Shown one piece after another: positions 20,207 to 28,642 of a DNA stretch of 64,000 bases. Source of the stretch: Mycolicibacterium chlorophenolicum (GTDB lineage: Bacteria > Actinomycetota > Actinomycetes > Mycobacteriales > Mycobacteriaceae); contig NZ_JYNL01000064.1 of assembly GCF_001044235.1 (NCBI RefSeq), positions 62,001 through 126,000 of the forward strand. Reading direction: 5' to 3'. The first letter of the stretch is position 1; every line of letters begins with the position of its first letter. Under the pieces are notes generated by a model. The model did not search any database. It was not told where the DNA came from and saw only the letters and a list, made by a program, of their open reading frames with translations. The translations under genes were made by a program, and so were the position numbers.

Positions 20207-21430
20207 ATGGTCACCCCACGCGGACGAGTCGCGCTTGCGGCAGGCGCTGGCGCGCGCTGGGCGTCCCGGGTCACCGGCCGGGGCGCCGGCGCGATGATCG
20301 GCGGCCTGGTCGCGATGACGCTGGATCGCTCGATCCTCGGCCAGCTCGGTCAGGGCCGTCGCGCCGTCGTCGTCACCGGCACCAACGGCAAGTCGACCAC
20401 CACCCGGATGACGGCGGCCGCGCTGGCCACCCTGGGCCCGGTCGCCACCAACGCCGAAGGCGCCAACATGGACGCCGGCTTGGTGGCCGCGCTCGCCGCC
20501 GCGCCCGACGCGACGCTGGCCGCACTCGAGGTCGACGAGATGCATGTGCCGCATGTGAGCGACGCGGTCTCCCCGTCGGTGATCGTGCTGCTGAACCTCT
20601 CCCGCGATCAACTCGACCGGGTGGGTGAGATCAACCACATCGAGCGCACCCTGCGCGCCGGGCTGGCCCGCCATCCGGCCGCGGTGGTGGTCGCCAACTG
20701 CGACGACGTGCTGATGACGTCCGCGGCCTACGACAGCCCGCACGTGGTCTGGGTGGCCGCCGGGGGCGGCTGGGCCAGCGACTCGGTGAGCTGTCCCCGC
20801 TCGGGCGAGGTCATCGTGCGCGAGGGCGCCCACTGGTACTCGACCGGCATCGATTTCCAGCGGCCGAACCCGGACTGGTGGTTCGACGACACCCACATCC
20901 ACGGTCCCGGCGGGCTGTCGCTCCCGATGGCGCTCACCCTGCCCGGCACCGTCAACCGGGGTAACGCGACTCAGGCGGTGGCCGCGGCGGTGACGCTGGG
21001 CGCCGACCCCGCCGCCGCGGTGGCGGCCGTGTCCGCCGTCGACGAGGTCGCCGGCCGTTATCGCACGGTCCCTGTCGGATCGGCGCACACCGCACGGATC
21101 CTGCTGGCGAAGAACCCGGCCGGGTGGCAGGAGGCGCTGTCCATGGTCGATCGGGATGCCGCGGGCGTGGTGATCTCGGTCAACGGCCAGGTGCCCGACG
21201 GCGAGGACCTGTCCTGGTTGTGGGACGTGAAGTTCGAACACTTCGAGTCGGTTCCGGTGGTGGCCGCCGGGGAACGCGGCACCGATCTGGCCGTCCGCCT
21301 CGGCTACGCCGGCGTCGGCCACACGCTGGTGCACGACACGATGGCCGCGATCCGGTCCTGCCCGCCGGGACACGTCGAGGTGCTGGCCAACTACACGGCG
21401 TTCCTGCAACTGAATCGGGCGCTGGGATGA
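20207..21430 (+). CDS. murT: Lipid II isoglutaminyl synthase, Mur-ligase subunit
   Basis: 407 residues. Mur ligase fold: P-loop VVVTGTNGKSTTTRM near residue 50, LEVDEMHVPHV, and a C-terminal DUF1727 domain ending in ANYTAFLQLNR. With GatD it amidates the D-Glu of lipid II to D-isoglutamine. MurT normally carries a Cys4 zinc ribbon in the middle domain. Here only the first Cys remains (SCPRSGEVIVREG..YSTGIDF), so the zinc site has been lost. The ATG at 20207 is the likely start. The stop overlaps gatD (ATGA). Confidence 0.9.
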   Translation: MVTPRGRVALAAGAGARWASRVTGRGAGAMIGGLVAMTLDRSILGQLGQGRRAVVVTGTNGKSTTTRMTAAALATLGPVATNAEGANMDAGLVAALAAAPDATLAALEVDEMHVPHVSDAVSPSVIVLLNLSRDQLDRVGEINHIERTLRAGLARHPAAVVVANCDDVLMTSAAYDSPHVVWVAAGGGWASDSVSCPRSGEVIVREGAHWYSTGIDFQRPNPDWWFDDTHIHGPGGLSLPMALTLPGTVNRGNATQAVAAAVTLGADPAAAVAAVSAVDEVAGRYRTVPVGSAHTARILLAKNPAGWQEALSMVDRDAAGVVISVNGQVPDGEDLSWLWDVKFEHFESVPVVAAGERGTDLAVRLGYAGVGHTLVHDTMAAIRSCPPGHVEVLANYTAFLQLNRALG

Positions 21431-22143
21431 GCCAATCGGCGGTGCGGATCGGGCTGGTGCTGCCCGACGTGATGGGCACCTACGGCGACGGCGGCAACTC
21501 CGTGGTGCTGCGACAACGGTTGCGGCTGCGGGGAATCGACGCGGAGATCGTCGAGATCACCCTCGACGATCCAGTGCCCGGCGAACTCGATCTGTACACA
21601 CTCGGCGGCGCCGAGGACTACGCGCAGCGACTCGCGACCAAGCATCTGATCCGCTATCCCGGTCTGCAGCAGGCGGTGTCGCGGGGTGCGCCGGTGCTGG
21701 CGATCTGTGCGGCGATCCAGGTTCTCGGCCACTGGTACGAGACGTCGGCGGGCGAGCGCGTGGAAGGCGTCGGACTGCTCGACGTGACGACCTCCCCGCA
21801 GGCCGAGAGGACCATCGGGGAGGTGGCGTCGACACCGTTGATCGACGGTCTCACCCAATCCCTCACCGGGTTCGAGAACCACCGCGGCGGAACCGATCTG
21901 GGCGCCGACGCGCGACCACTGGCCGCCGTGACCAAGGGAGCGGGCAACCGGGCAGGCGGCGGCGTCGACGGCGCGGTGCAGGGCAGCGTCGTCGCCACCT
22001 ATCTGCACGGCTGCTGCCTGGCCCGCAACCCCGAACTCGCCGACTACCTTCTCGCCAAGGTGGTGGGACCCCTTGCGCCGCTCGACCTTCCGGAGGTCGA
22101 CCAGTTGCGCCGGGAGCGGCTGGCTGCCCCGCGCCGGGTCTAG
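21427..22143 (+). CDS. gatD: Lipid II isoglutaminyl synthase, glutamine amidotransferase subunit
   Basis: 238 residues, CobB/CobQ-like class I glutamine amidotransferase. The nucleophile Cys is in PVLAICAAIQVLGHWY, the catalytic His in ATYLHGCCLARNP. It hydrolyses glutamine and channels ammonia to MurT. Start overlaps the murT stop by four bases, as usual for this pair (Rv3712-Rv3713). Its stop overlaps that of the convergent gene at 22140. Confidence 0.93.
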   Translation: MSQSAVRIGLVLPDVMGTYGDGGNSVVLRQRLRLRGIDAEIVEITLDDPVPGELDLYTLGGAEDYAQRLATKHLIRYPGLQQAVSRGAPVLAICAAIQVLGHWYETSAGERVEGVGLLDVTTSPQAERTIGEVASTPLIDGLTQSLTGFENHRGGTDLGADARPLAAVTKGAGNRAGGGVDGAVQGSVVATYLHGCCLARNPELADYLLAKVVGPLAPLDLPEVDQLRRERLAAPRRV

Positions 22144-23027
22144 GCGGCCAGATTCCGCACGACACGCTGGCTGTCGCTCGGGTCGAGTGCACAGCCACGA
22201 CTACGCAGCGCGGCCTCGACGCGGTCCAGCCACACTGCCGGCCGCTCCTCGGCGATCACCCGTATGACGATCCAGCCCATCTGTTCGAGCATCCGCAACC
22301 GTCCGATGTCCTTGACGTACTGAGAGCGGTCCTTCCGGTGGTGATCACCGTCGTACTCGACCGCGACGCCGTACTCCGGCCACCCCAGGTCGAGGAACGC
22401 GACGGGCCGTGAACCGTCGACCACCGGAATCTGGGTCTCGGGTCGCGGAAACCCGTTGTCGTGCAGATGCAGTCGCAGAGCACTCTCCCGCGGCGACGCG
22501 GCACCGCCATCGATGAGCGGCAACAGCTCGCGCAGCTGAATCACTCCGCGGGCCCGGGGGCGCTGCTCGGCGAGCGCGGCGACCTCGGCGATATCGAAGC
22601 GCTGATTCCACATCAGCGCATCGAGTCGGGCGAGCGCGTCAGCCCTGTCGAGGTGGCGCCCGAGGTCGAAGGCCGTCCGGACCCGGGTGGTGACGGGGAG
22701 TCCGCCGACGCGGGTGACCTCATCGGGGGCCAGGAGCTCGGTCCGCAGCGTCAGCCCCTCCTGCGGTCTGCCCTTCACGCCGGTCACCTCCACGGGAAGC
22801 GTCGAATCCACCCACGGCGCGCCGTGCAGCGCGGCTGCCGTCACTCCGGAGATCACGCCCCTGCGGCCAGTCGCCAGCCAGGCACCGATCGCCCGGTCAC
22901 GCAGCGTGATCTCGCCACCCTTGCGGACGAACACCCCGCGGTAGAGCTTCGTGTAGTCACGCGCCAGTTCGTGCCTGGTCGCCACGCCCGCCTGCACAGC
23001 CTCGCCACCGAGGACAACCCTGTTCAT
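22140..23027 (-). CDS. DUF559-type protein with AbiEi-like N-terminal part
   Basis: 295 residues. The N-terminal region (RHELARDYTKLYRGVFVRKGG, then GRRGVISGVTAAALHGAPW) resembles the AbiEi antitoxin-like winged-helix and adjoining domain. The C-terminal part is a DUF559 endonuclease-like fold: VAFLDLGWPEYGVAVEYDGDHH, followed by DIGRLRMLEQMGWIVIRV, with the D/E-xD pattern of the PD-(D/E)XK superfamily. Family members are many in mycobacteria and none is well characterised. No toxin gene lies beside it, so it is unlikely to be a working toxin-antitoxin pair. M. tuberculosis Rv3714c occupies the same place. Confidence 0.75.
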   Translation of the reverse strand: MNRVVLGGEAVQAGVATRHELARDYTKLYRGVFVRKGGEITLRDRAIGAWLATGRRGVISGVTAAALHGAPWVDSTLPVEVTGVKGRPQEGLTLRTELLAPDEVTRVGGLPVTTRVRTAFDLGRHLDRADALARLDALMWNQRFDIAEVAALAEQRPRARGVIQLRELLPLIDGGAASPRESALRLHLHDNGFPRPETQIPVVDGSRPVAFLDLGWPEYGVAVEYDGDHHRKDRSQYVKDIGRLRMLEQMGWIVIRVIAEERPAVWLDRVEAALRSRGCALDPSDSQRVVRNLAA

Positions 23028-23064
23028 GCCGCCATGCTGTCAACCGCCACCGACATCCCACGAA

Positions 23065-23113
23065 ATCCACGTTCTGCAACGAAAGTTCGAGTAGCCCGCT
23101 GCAAAACGTGGAT
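23065..23113. repeat. Intergenic palindrome between recR and the DUF559 gene
   Basis: ATCCACGTTCTGCA (23065-23078) and TGCAAAACGTGGAT (23100-23113) are complementary at 13 of 14 positions, loop 21 bases. Both adjacent genes are on the minus strand, so it may terminate recR or shape the leader of the downstream gene. Confidence 0.5.
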
Positions 23114-23156
23114 CTCAACGCGTGACGCGTGACCCCAGCCGGCCCGGCCCCGCGAA

Positions 23157-23768
23157 TCAGGCCATCGCGCGACGGCCCGCCAGCGCGCGGCCCAGCGTCA
23201 GCTCGTCGGCGAACTCCAGGTCCCCGCCCATCGGCAGCCCCGACGCGATCCGCGTCACGGAGAGCCCCGGGATGTCCCGCAGCATCCGCACCAGATACGT
23301 GGCGGTCGCCTCGCCCTCGGTGTTCGGGTCCGTCGCGATGATCACCTCGGCCACCTCGACGCCGTCGACGCGTTCGCCGATCCTGTTCAGCAGTTCGCGG
23401 ATCCGCAGCTGATCGGGGCCGATGCCGGACAGCGGATCCAGCGCCCCGCCCAGCACGTGATAGCGCCCGCGGAACTCGCGGGTGCGTTCCACCGCCTGCA
23501 CGTCCTTGGGCTCCTCGACCACGCACACCAGCGACGCGTCGCGGCGCGGGTCGGAGCAGATGCGGCAGCGTTCCTCGTCGCTGACGTTGCCGCACACCGC
23601 GCAGAACGTCACCCCGTCGCGGACCTTGTTCAGCACGGCGGTCAGCCGGTCGATGTCCGGCGGCTCGACCGACAGCAGGTGGAACGCGATGCGCTGGGCG
23701 CTCTTGGGCCCGATCCCGGGCAGCTTGCCGAGCTCGTCGATCAGATCCTGGACGGGTCCTTCGAACAA
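23157..23768 (-). CDS. recR: Recombination protein RecR
   Basis: 203 residues of the RecFOR recombination-repair pathway. Helix-hairpin-helix near the N-terminus ([21 protein letters not shown]), a Cys4 zinc finger ([19 protein letters not shown]) and a Toprim domain ([33 protein letters not shown]) are all visible. Loads RecA on gapped DNA. It follows ybaB, four bases apart, the conserved arrangement. Confidence 0.97.
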   Translation of the reverse strand: MFEGPVQDLIDELGKLPGIGPKSAQRIAFHLLSVEPPDIDRLTAVLNKVRDGVTFCAVCGNVSDEERCRICSDPRRDASLVCVVEEPKDVQAVERTREFRGRYHVLGGALDPLSGIGPDQLRIRELLNRIGERVDGVEVAEVIIATDPNTEGEATATYLVRMLRDIPGLSVTRIASGLPMGGDLEFADELTLGRALAGRRAMA

Positions 23769-23772
23769 AGAG

Positions 23773-24114
23773 TCACATCCCCGGCAGGCTGGGGAATCCT
23801 TGACCGCCCAGCCCTCCCGCCAGCGGGCCCAGCCGGTCGTGGGCGAGGATGGTGACCTGCTTGGCGGCGTCGGCGATCGCGCCGACGATCAGGTCCTGCA
23901 GCGTCTCCACGTCGGACGGGTCGACGACCTTCGGGTCGATCGACAGTCCCACCACCTCACCGCTGCCGCGCATCGTGACCTGCACCAGCCCGCCGCCGGC
24001 CTGGCCGTGCACCTCGGAGTTCGCCAGCGCCTCCTGCGCCTCCATCAGCTGCTGTTGCACCTGCTGGGCCTGCGCGAGGAGTGCTGACATGTCGGGCTGG
24101 CCACCGGGCTGCAT
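23773..24114 (-). CDS. ybaB: YbaB/EbfC nucleoid-associated protein
   Basis: 113 residues, start ATG 24114 with AGAGGAAC upstream. The N-terminal coiled helix is [22 protein letters not shown]; the core is [27 protein letters not shown], followed by [20 protein letters not shown]. EbfC-type proteins dimerise and bind DNA. Located just upstream of recR (next to dnaX elsewhere in bacteria). The tail is Gly/Leu-rich ([15 protein letters not shown]). Confidence 0.93.
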   Translation of the reverse strand: MQPGGQPDMSALLAQAQQVQQQLMEAQEALANSEVHGQAGGGLVQVTMRGSGEVVGLSIDPKVVDPSDVETLQDLIVGAIADAAKQVTILAHDRLGPLAGGLGGQGFPSLPGM

Positions 24115-24225
24115 AGCTGTTCCTCTGGGGTGTTGATTGCGTGTCGGTCTCGACTTGGTTGCGCTCACGTCGAAAGCGACGCTTCGGGGTTTCAGCCTAG
24201 TCGGCGGGCGGGCTACCGTGGCGCC

Positions 24226-24975
24226 GTGCCATTCCGAGCTGCCGTGCGTGTCGGCGCCACCCTCGCCGCCGGGCTGCTCGTCGCCGCCTCCACGCTGGCC
24301 GCCCCCGCGCAGGCCGCGCCGACCAACATCGCGGGCATGATCGTGTTCCTCGACCCCGGCCATCAGGCGTCGATGCCCGACATGGGCCGTCAGGTGCCCA
24401 CCGGCCGCGGCGGCACCAAGGACTGCCAGGCCAGCGGCACCTCCACCGCGGACGGCTTCCCCGAGCACACGTTCACCTGGGACACCACGCTGCGGGTCCG
24501 GCAGGCCCTGACCGGGCTGGGCGTGCGGACGGCGATGTCGCGGGGCGACGACAGCGGACCCGGACCCTGCGTCGACGAGCGCGCCGCGATGGCCAACGCG
24601 ATCCGGCCCAACGCGGTCGTCTCGATCCACGCCGACGGCGGTCCGCCCACCGGACGCGGCTTCCACGTGCTGTACTCGTCGCCGCCGCTCAACGCTGCGC
24701 AGGCGGGTCCGGCCGTGCAGTTCGCCCAGGTGATGCGCGACCAGATGGCCGGCTCGGGCATCCCCCCGTCGACCTACATCGGTTCGTCGGGGCTGAACCC
24801 GCGATCCGACATCGCCGGGCTCAACCTGGCGCAGTATCCGTCGATCCTCGTCGAGTGCGGCAACATGAAGAACCCGATCGACTCGGGCCTGATGACGACC
24901 GCCGAGGGCCGGCAGAAGTACGCCGACGCCGTGGTCCGCGGGATCGTGGCCTTCCTGAGCGCCCAGCGCGGCTAG
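24226..24975 (+). CDS. Secreted N-acetylmuramoyl-L-alanine amidase (Rv3717 type)
   Basis: 249 residues. Signal peptide [20 protein letters not shown] then an Amidase_3 zinc domain. Metal ligands: His in FLDPGHQAS, Glu in [15 protein letters not shown], His in VSIHADGG; catalytic Glu in [10 protein letters not shown]. The domain includes the disulfide pair [15 protein letters not shown] seen in Rv3717. No peptidoglycan-binding domain is attached. Cuts the amide bond between MurNAc and the stem peptide. Start GTG 24226; divergent from ybaB. Confidence 0.93.
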   Translation: MPFRAAVRVGATLAAGLLVAASTLAAPAQAAPTNIAGMIVFLDPGHQASMPDMGRQVPTGRGGTKDCQASGTSTADGFPEHTFTWDTTLRVRQALTGLGVRTAMSRGDDSGPGPCVDERAAMANAIRPNAVVSIHADGGPPTGRGFHVLYSSPPLNAAQAGPAVQFAQVMRDQMAGSGIPPSTYIGSSGLNPRSDIAGLNLAQYPSILVECGNMKNPIDSGLMTTAEGRQKYADAVVRGIVAFLSAQRG

Positions 24976-24982
24976 CCGCCCG

Positions 24983-25444
24983 CTACACGTCCTGGACGGC
25001 CTCGGTGCCTTCCACCTCGCGCTTGAGGTTGCCCAGCACCTGGGCCTGGATCTTGCGCAGCCCGATCGGCGCGAACGTCTTCTCGAAGAAGCCGCCGACG
25101 CCGCCGGCGCCCTGCCACGACGTCTTGAGGGTCACCGACGACCCCGCCGGACCGGCAGGTGCCACGGTCCAATTGGTGACCATCGACGAGTTGGCGTCCT
25201 TCTCGATGACGGTGTGACCGGCGACGTCGACGGTGGCCTTGACGTCGCGGGAGCGCGACTTGGTGGCCTGCAGCTTCCAGGTGGCGACGGTGCCGGCGCC
25301 CTGACCGCCCTCGAGCACTCGGTAGCCGCTGTAGTGCTCCGAGAGGATCTTCGGCCGCATCGCCTGGTAGTCGGCGACGGCGCCGAGCACTGTCGCCGGG
25401 TCGGCGTCGATCAATACCGTGCTGGACGCGCTGACCTGTCCCAT
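24983..25444 (-). CDS. SRPBCC-fold protein (Rv3718c type)
   Basis: 153 residues, START/Bet v1-like fold. It begins [27 protein letters not shown] and has the family features [19 protein letters not shown] and [15 protein letters not shown]. These proteins hold a hydrophobic ligand or act as cyclase/aromatase-like domains; nothing specific is known. Start at ATG 25444 chosen because it fits the M. tuberculosis orthologue as I remember it. The gene is convergent with the amidase and divergent from the FAD oxidase. Confidence 0.8.
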   Translation of the reverse strand: MGQVSASSTVLIDADPATVLGAVADYQAMRPKILSEHYSGYRVLEGGQGAGTVATWKLQATKSRSRDVKATVDVAGHTVIEKDANSSMVTNWTVAPAGPAGSSVTLKTSWQGAGGVGGFFEKTFAPIGLRKIQAQVLGNLKREVEGTEAVQDV

Positions 25445-25511
25445 CGGTGCGAACTCCTCATCTGGCTCGGGTGCGGTCGCATCGGGTGCCACCGCGGACT
25501 AGCGTATATGT

Positions 25512-26903
25512 GTGTCTGTTCCCGCAACCGACGCACGTGCAGCTCACGCCGACGGTGTGGAGCGGCTTCTGGCCAGCTATCGGGCGATTCCGCCCGGTGC
25601 CACCGTGCGTCTGGCCAAACCCACGTCCAATCTCTTTCGTGCCCGCGCGAAGAGCACCGCCCCCGGCCTCGACGTCTCGGGCCTGACCGATGTCATCTCC
25701 GTCGATCCGGTGGCGCGGACCGCCGACGTCGCCGGCATGTGCACCTACGAGGATCTCGTCGCCGCGACGCTGCCGCACGGGCTCTCACCACTGGTGGTCC
25801 CGCAGCTCAAGACGATCACGCTCGGGGGCGCGGTCACCGGCCTCGGCATCGAGTCGGCGTCGTTCCGCAACGGTCTGCCCCATGAATCCGTGCTCGAGAT
25901 GGACATCCTCACCGGCACCGGCGATGTCGTGCGCGCGTCGCCCACGGAGAATCCCGATCTCTTCCATGCGTTTCCGAATTCCTATGGGACGCTCGGCTAT
26001 TCGGTGCGATTGAAGATCGAGCTCGAACCGGTGAAGCCGTTCGTCGCGTTGCGGCACGTGCGATTCCATGCGATCGACGCCCTGATCGAGGCGATGGACC
26101 GGATCATCGAGACGGGCGGCTGGAACGGCGAGCGGGTCGACTACCTCGACGGCGTCGTCTTCAGTGCCGACGAGAGCTACCTGTGTCTGGGCGTCCAGTC
26201 GGCGACGCCGGGCCCGGTCAGCGATTACACCGGTCAGCAGATCTACTACCGGTCGATCCAACATCCCTCCGGGGAGAAGCACGACCGCTTGACCATCCAC
26301 GACTACCTGTGGCGCTGGGACACCGACTGGTTCTGGTGCTCACGGGCTTTCGGCGCGCAGGACCCGCGGATCCGGCGGTTCTGGCCGCGGCGCCTGCGGC
26401 GGTCCAGCTTCTACTGGAAGCTCATCGGGTACGACCAGCGGTTCGACATCGCCGACCGTATCGAGAAGCGGAACGGCCGCCCACCGCGGGAACGGGTGGT
26501 GCAGGACGTCGAGGTGCCCATCGAGCGGACCGCCGAATTCGTCGAGTGGTTCCTGGCCACCGTTCCGATCGAGCCGATCTGGCTGTGCCCGTTGCGGCTT
26601 CGCGACGCGCCGAATTCCACCGGCGGTTGGCCGCTGTATCCGATCCGGCCGCATCACAGCTACGTCAACGTCGGATTCTGGTCCTCGGTGCCTGTCGGAC
26701 CCGAGGAGGGGTACACGAACCGGATGATCGAGCGGAAGGTCAGCGACCTCGACGGACACAAATCGCTGTACTCCGATGCCTTCTATTCGCCGGAGGAGTT
26801 CGACGAACTCTACGGCGGCGAGGTGTACACGACGGTGAAGAAGATCTACGACCCGGATTCCCGGTTCCTCGACCTGTATGCGAAGGCGGTACGGCGACAA
26901 TGA
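25512..26903 (+). CDS. FAD-linked oxidoreductase, partner of a lipid methyltransferase
   Basis: 463 residues, FAD-binding type 4 (vanillyl-alcohol oxidase family): DVISVDPVARTADVAGMCTYEDLVAATLPHGLSPLV and GGAVTGLGIESASFRNGLPHESVLE. Paired with the fatty-acid methyltransferase-like gene whose start overlaps its stop. In related actinobacteria such pairs make 10-methyl (tuberculostearic) acids: one enzyme methylates the double bond, the other reduces the resulting methylene. M. tuberculosis carries this pair as Rv3719-Rv3720. GTG 25512 is close behind a TAGCGT -10-like element (25500-25505), so the message may be leaderless. Confidence 0.82.
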   Translation: MSVPATDARAAHADGVERLLASYRAIPPGATVRLAKPTSNLFRARAKSTAPGLDVSGLTDVISVDPVARTADVAGMCTYEDLVAATLPHGLSPLVVPQLKTITLGGAVTGLGIESASFRNGLPHESVLEMDILTGTGDVVRASPTENPDLFHAFPNSYGTLGYSVRLKIELEPVKPFVALRHVRFHAIDALIEAMDRIIETGGWNGERVDYLDGVVFSADESYLCLGVQSATPGPVSDYTGQQIYYRSIQHPSGEKHDRLTIHDYLWRWDTDWFWCSRAFGAQDPRIRRFWPRRLRRSSFYWKLIGYDQRFDIADRIEKRNGRPPRERVVQDVEVPIERTAEFVEWFLATVPIEPIWLCPLRLRDAPNSTGGWPLYPIRPHHSYVNVGFWSSVPVGPEEGYTNRMIERKVSDLDGHKSLYSDAFYSPEEFDELYGGEVYTTVKKIYDPDSRFLDLYAKAVRRQ

Positions 26904-28222
26904 CGACTTTTCGGGAACGACCGACGGACGCGGCCAACCCGGCCGATGGCCGCCTGACGCTGGCGGAGATCCTGGAGATCTTCGCCTCCGGCACCCGGCC
27001 GCTGAAGTTCACGGCCTATGACGGCAGCAGCGCCGGACCGGATGACGCCGCTTTGGGTCTGGACCTGCTGACGCCGCGCGGCACCACGTATCTGGCGACC
27101 GCGCCCGGCGACCTGGGGCTGGCTCGCGCCTACATCTCGGGCAATCTCGAGGCGCACGGGGTGCACCCGGGTGATCCGTACGAGTTGCTCAACGCGCTGA
27201 CCGAGAAGCTCGACTTCAAGCGCCCGTCGGCGCGGGTGCTGGCCCAGGTCATCCGCTCGATCGGCATCGAACATCTGAAGCCGATCTCGCCGCCGCCGCA
27301 GGAGGCGCTGCCGCGCTGGCGCCGGTTCGCAGAAGGTCTGCGGCACAGCAAAACTCGTGACGCCGAGGCGATCCACCATCACTACGACGTCTCGAACACC
27401 TTCTACGAGTGGGTGCTCGGCCCGTCGATGACCTACACCTGCGCGTGCTACCAGCATCCCGAGGCGACGCTGGAGGAAGCGCAGGACAACAAGTACCGGC
27501 TGGTGTTCGAGAAGTTGCGCCTCCAGCCGGGCGATCGACTGCTCGACGTCGGGTGCGGCTGGGGCGGCATGGTGCGCTACGCCGCCCGGCACGGCGTGAC
27601 GGCGATCGGCGTCACGCTGTCCAAGCAGCAGGCCGAGTGGGCGCAGAAGGCGATCGCGGAGGAGGGGCTGGGCGACCTCGCCGAGGTGCGCCACAGCGAC
27701 TACCGCGACGTGCGGGAGTCCCAGTTCGACGCGGTGTCGTCCATCGGTCTGACCGAGCACATCGGGGTGGCCAACTACCCGGCCTATTTCCGGTTCCTCA
27801 AGTCCAAGCTGCGCACGGGCGGGCTGCTGCTCAACCACTGCATCACCCGCCACGACAACCGGCACGGCGCCGCGGCCGGCGGGTTCATCGACCGGTACGT
27901 GTTCCCCGACGGGGAGCTGACCGGTTCCGGCCGGATCATCACCGAGGTCCAGGACGTCGGGCTCGAGGTGGTGCACGAGGAGAACCTGCGCAACCACTAC
28001 GCGATGACGCTGCGCGACTGGAACCGCAACCTCGTCGAGCACTGGGACGAGGCGGTGGCCGAGGTCGGGCTCGCGACCGCGAAGGTGTGGGGCCTGTACA
28101 TGGCCGGCTCGCGGGTCGGCTTCGAGCAGAACGCGATCCAGCTGCATCAGGTGCTGGCGGTCAAGCTCGACGAGCGCGGCCGTGACGGTGGCCTGCCGTT
28201 GCGGCCTTGGTGGACCGCCTGA
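26900..28222 (+). CDS. Cyclopropane-fatty-acid-synthase-like methyltransferase
   Basis: 440 residues. SAM-dependent class I methyltransferase: LLDVGCGWGGMVRYAAR is motif I, followed by GVTLSKQQAEWAQKA and SSIGLTEHIGVANYPAYF, typical of Cfa/CmaA. The preceding HHHYDVSNTFYEWVLGPSMTYTCACY motif contacts the lipid. An N-terminal domain of 150 residues precedes it, as in Cfa proper. Substrate is probably oleoyl chains of phospholipids. ATG 26900 overlaps the stop of the FAD oxidoreductase. Confidence 0.88.
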   Translation: MTTFRERPTDAANPADGRLTLAEILEIFASGTRPLKFTAYDGSSAGPDDAALGLDLLTPRGTTYLATAPGDLGLARAYISGNLEAHGVHPGDPYELLNALTEKLDFKRPSARVLAQVIRSIGIEHLKPISPPPQEALPRWRRFAEGLRHSKTRDAEAIHHHYDVSNTFYEWVLGPSMTYTCACYQHPEATLEEAQDNKYRLVFEKLRLQPGDRLLDVGCGWGGMVRYAARHGVTAIGVTLSKQQAEWAQKAIAEEGLGDLAEVRHSDYRDVRESQFDAVSSIGLTEHIGVANYPAYFRFLKSKLRTGGLLLNHCITRHDNRHGAAAGGFIDRYVFPDGELTGSGRIITEVQDVGLEVVHEENLRNHYAMTLRDWNRNLVEHWDEAVAEVGLATAKVWGLYMAGSRVGFEQNAIQLHQVLAVKLDERGRDGGLPLRPWWTA

Positions 28223-28253
28223 TTCCAGCCACGACGGGAGCTACGATCCCGGC

Positions 28254-28634
28254 ATGGTCCGCTTCCTGCTGCGCGTCGCGATCTTTCTCGGGTCGTCGGC
28301 CATCGGGCTGCTGGTGGCCGCGTGGCTGGTGCCGGGGGTGACGTTGTCGGCGTGGGGATTCGTCGCCGCGGTGGTGATCTTCACGGTGGCGCAGGCGATC
28401 TTGTCGCCGTTCTTCCTGAAGATGGCCAGCCGGTATGCGTCGGCCTTCCTCGGCGGCATCGGCCTGGTGTCGACGTTTGCGGCCCTGTTACTGGCGTCGC
28501 TTCTGTCGCACGGCTTGAGCATCCGCGGCGTCGGGTCCTGGATCGGCGCGACCGTGGTGGTGTGGTTGGTCACCGCGGTCGCGACGGTGGTGCTGCCGCT
28601 GCTGGTGCTGCGGGAGAAGAAGACCGCCGCCTAG
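28254..28634 (+). CDS. Four-helix membrane protein, phage-holin-IV-like family
   Basis: 126 residues with four membrane helices: VAIFLGSSAIGLLVAAWLVPG, FVAAVVIFTVAQAILSPFF, FLGGIGLVSTFAALLLASLL and IGATVVVWLVTAVATVVLPLLVL. This is the PF04020-type superfamily, found widely and not tied to phage. Function unknown. The stop is eight bases before the convergent dnaX stop. Confidence 0.75.
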   Translation: MVRFLLRVAIFLGSSAIGLLVAAWLVPGVTLSAWGFVAAVVIFTVAQAILSPFFLKMASRYASAFLGGIGLVSTFAALLLASLLSHGLSIRGVGSWIGATVVVWLVTAVATVVLPLLVLREKKTAA

Positions 28635-28642
28635 GTCACGGG

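Noticed and set aside
22140-23027. AbiE toxin-antitoxin system
   Set aside because: Only an AbiEi-like N-terminus is present and no AbiEii toxin is adjacent; the DUF559 C-terminus marks a different, widespread family.
26183-26899. Long upstream extension of the methyltransferase frame
   Set aside because: It overlaps the FAD oxidoreductase in another frame and is low-complexity Arg/Pro-rich; the ATG at 26900 with a stop-start overlap is the natural start.
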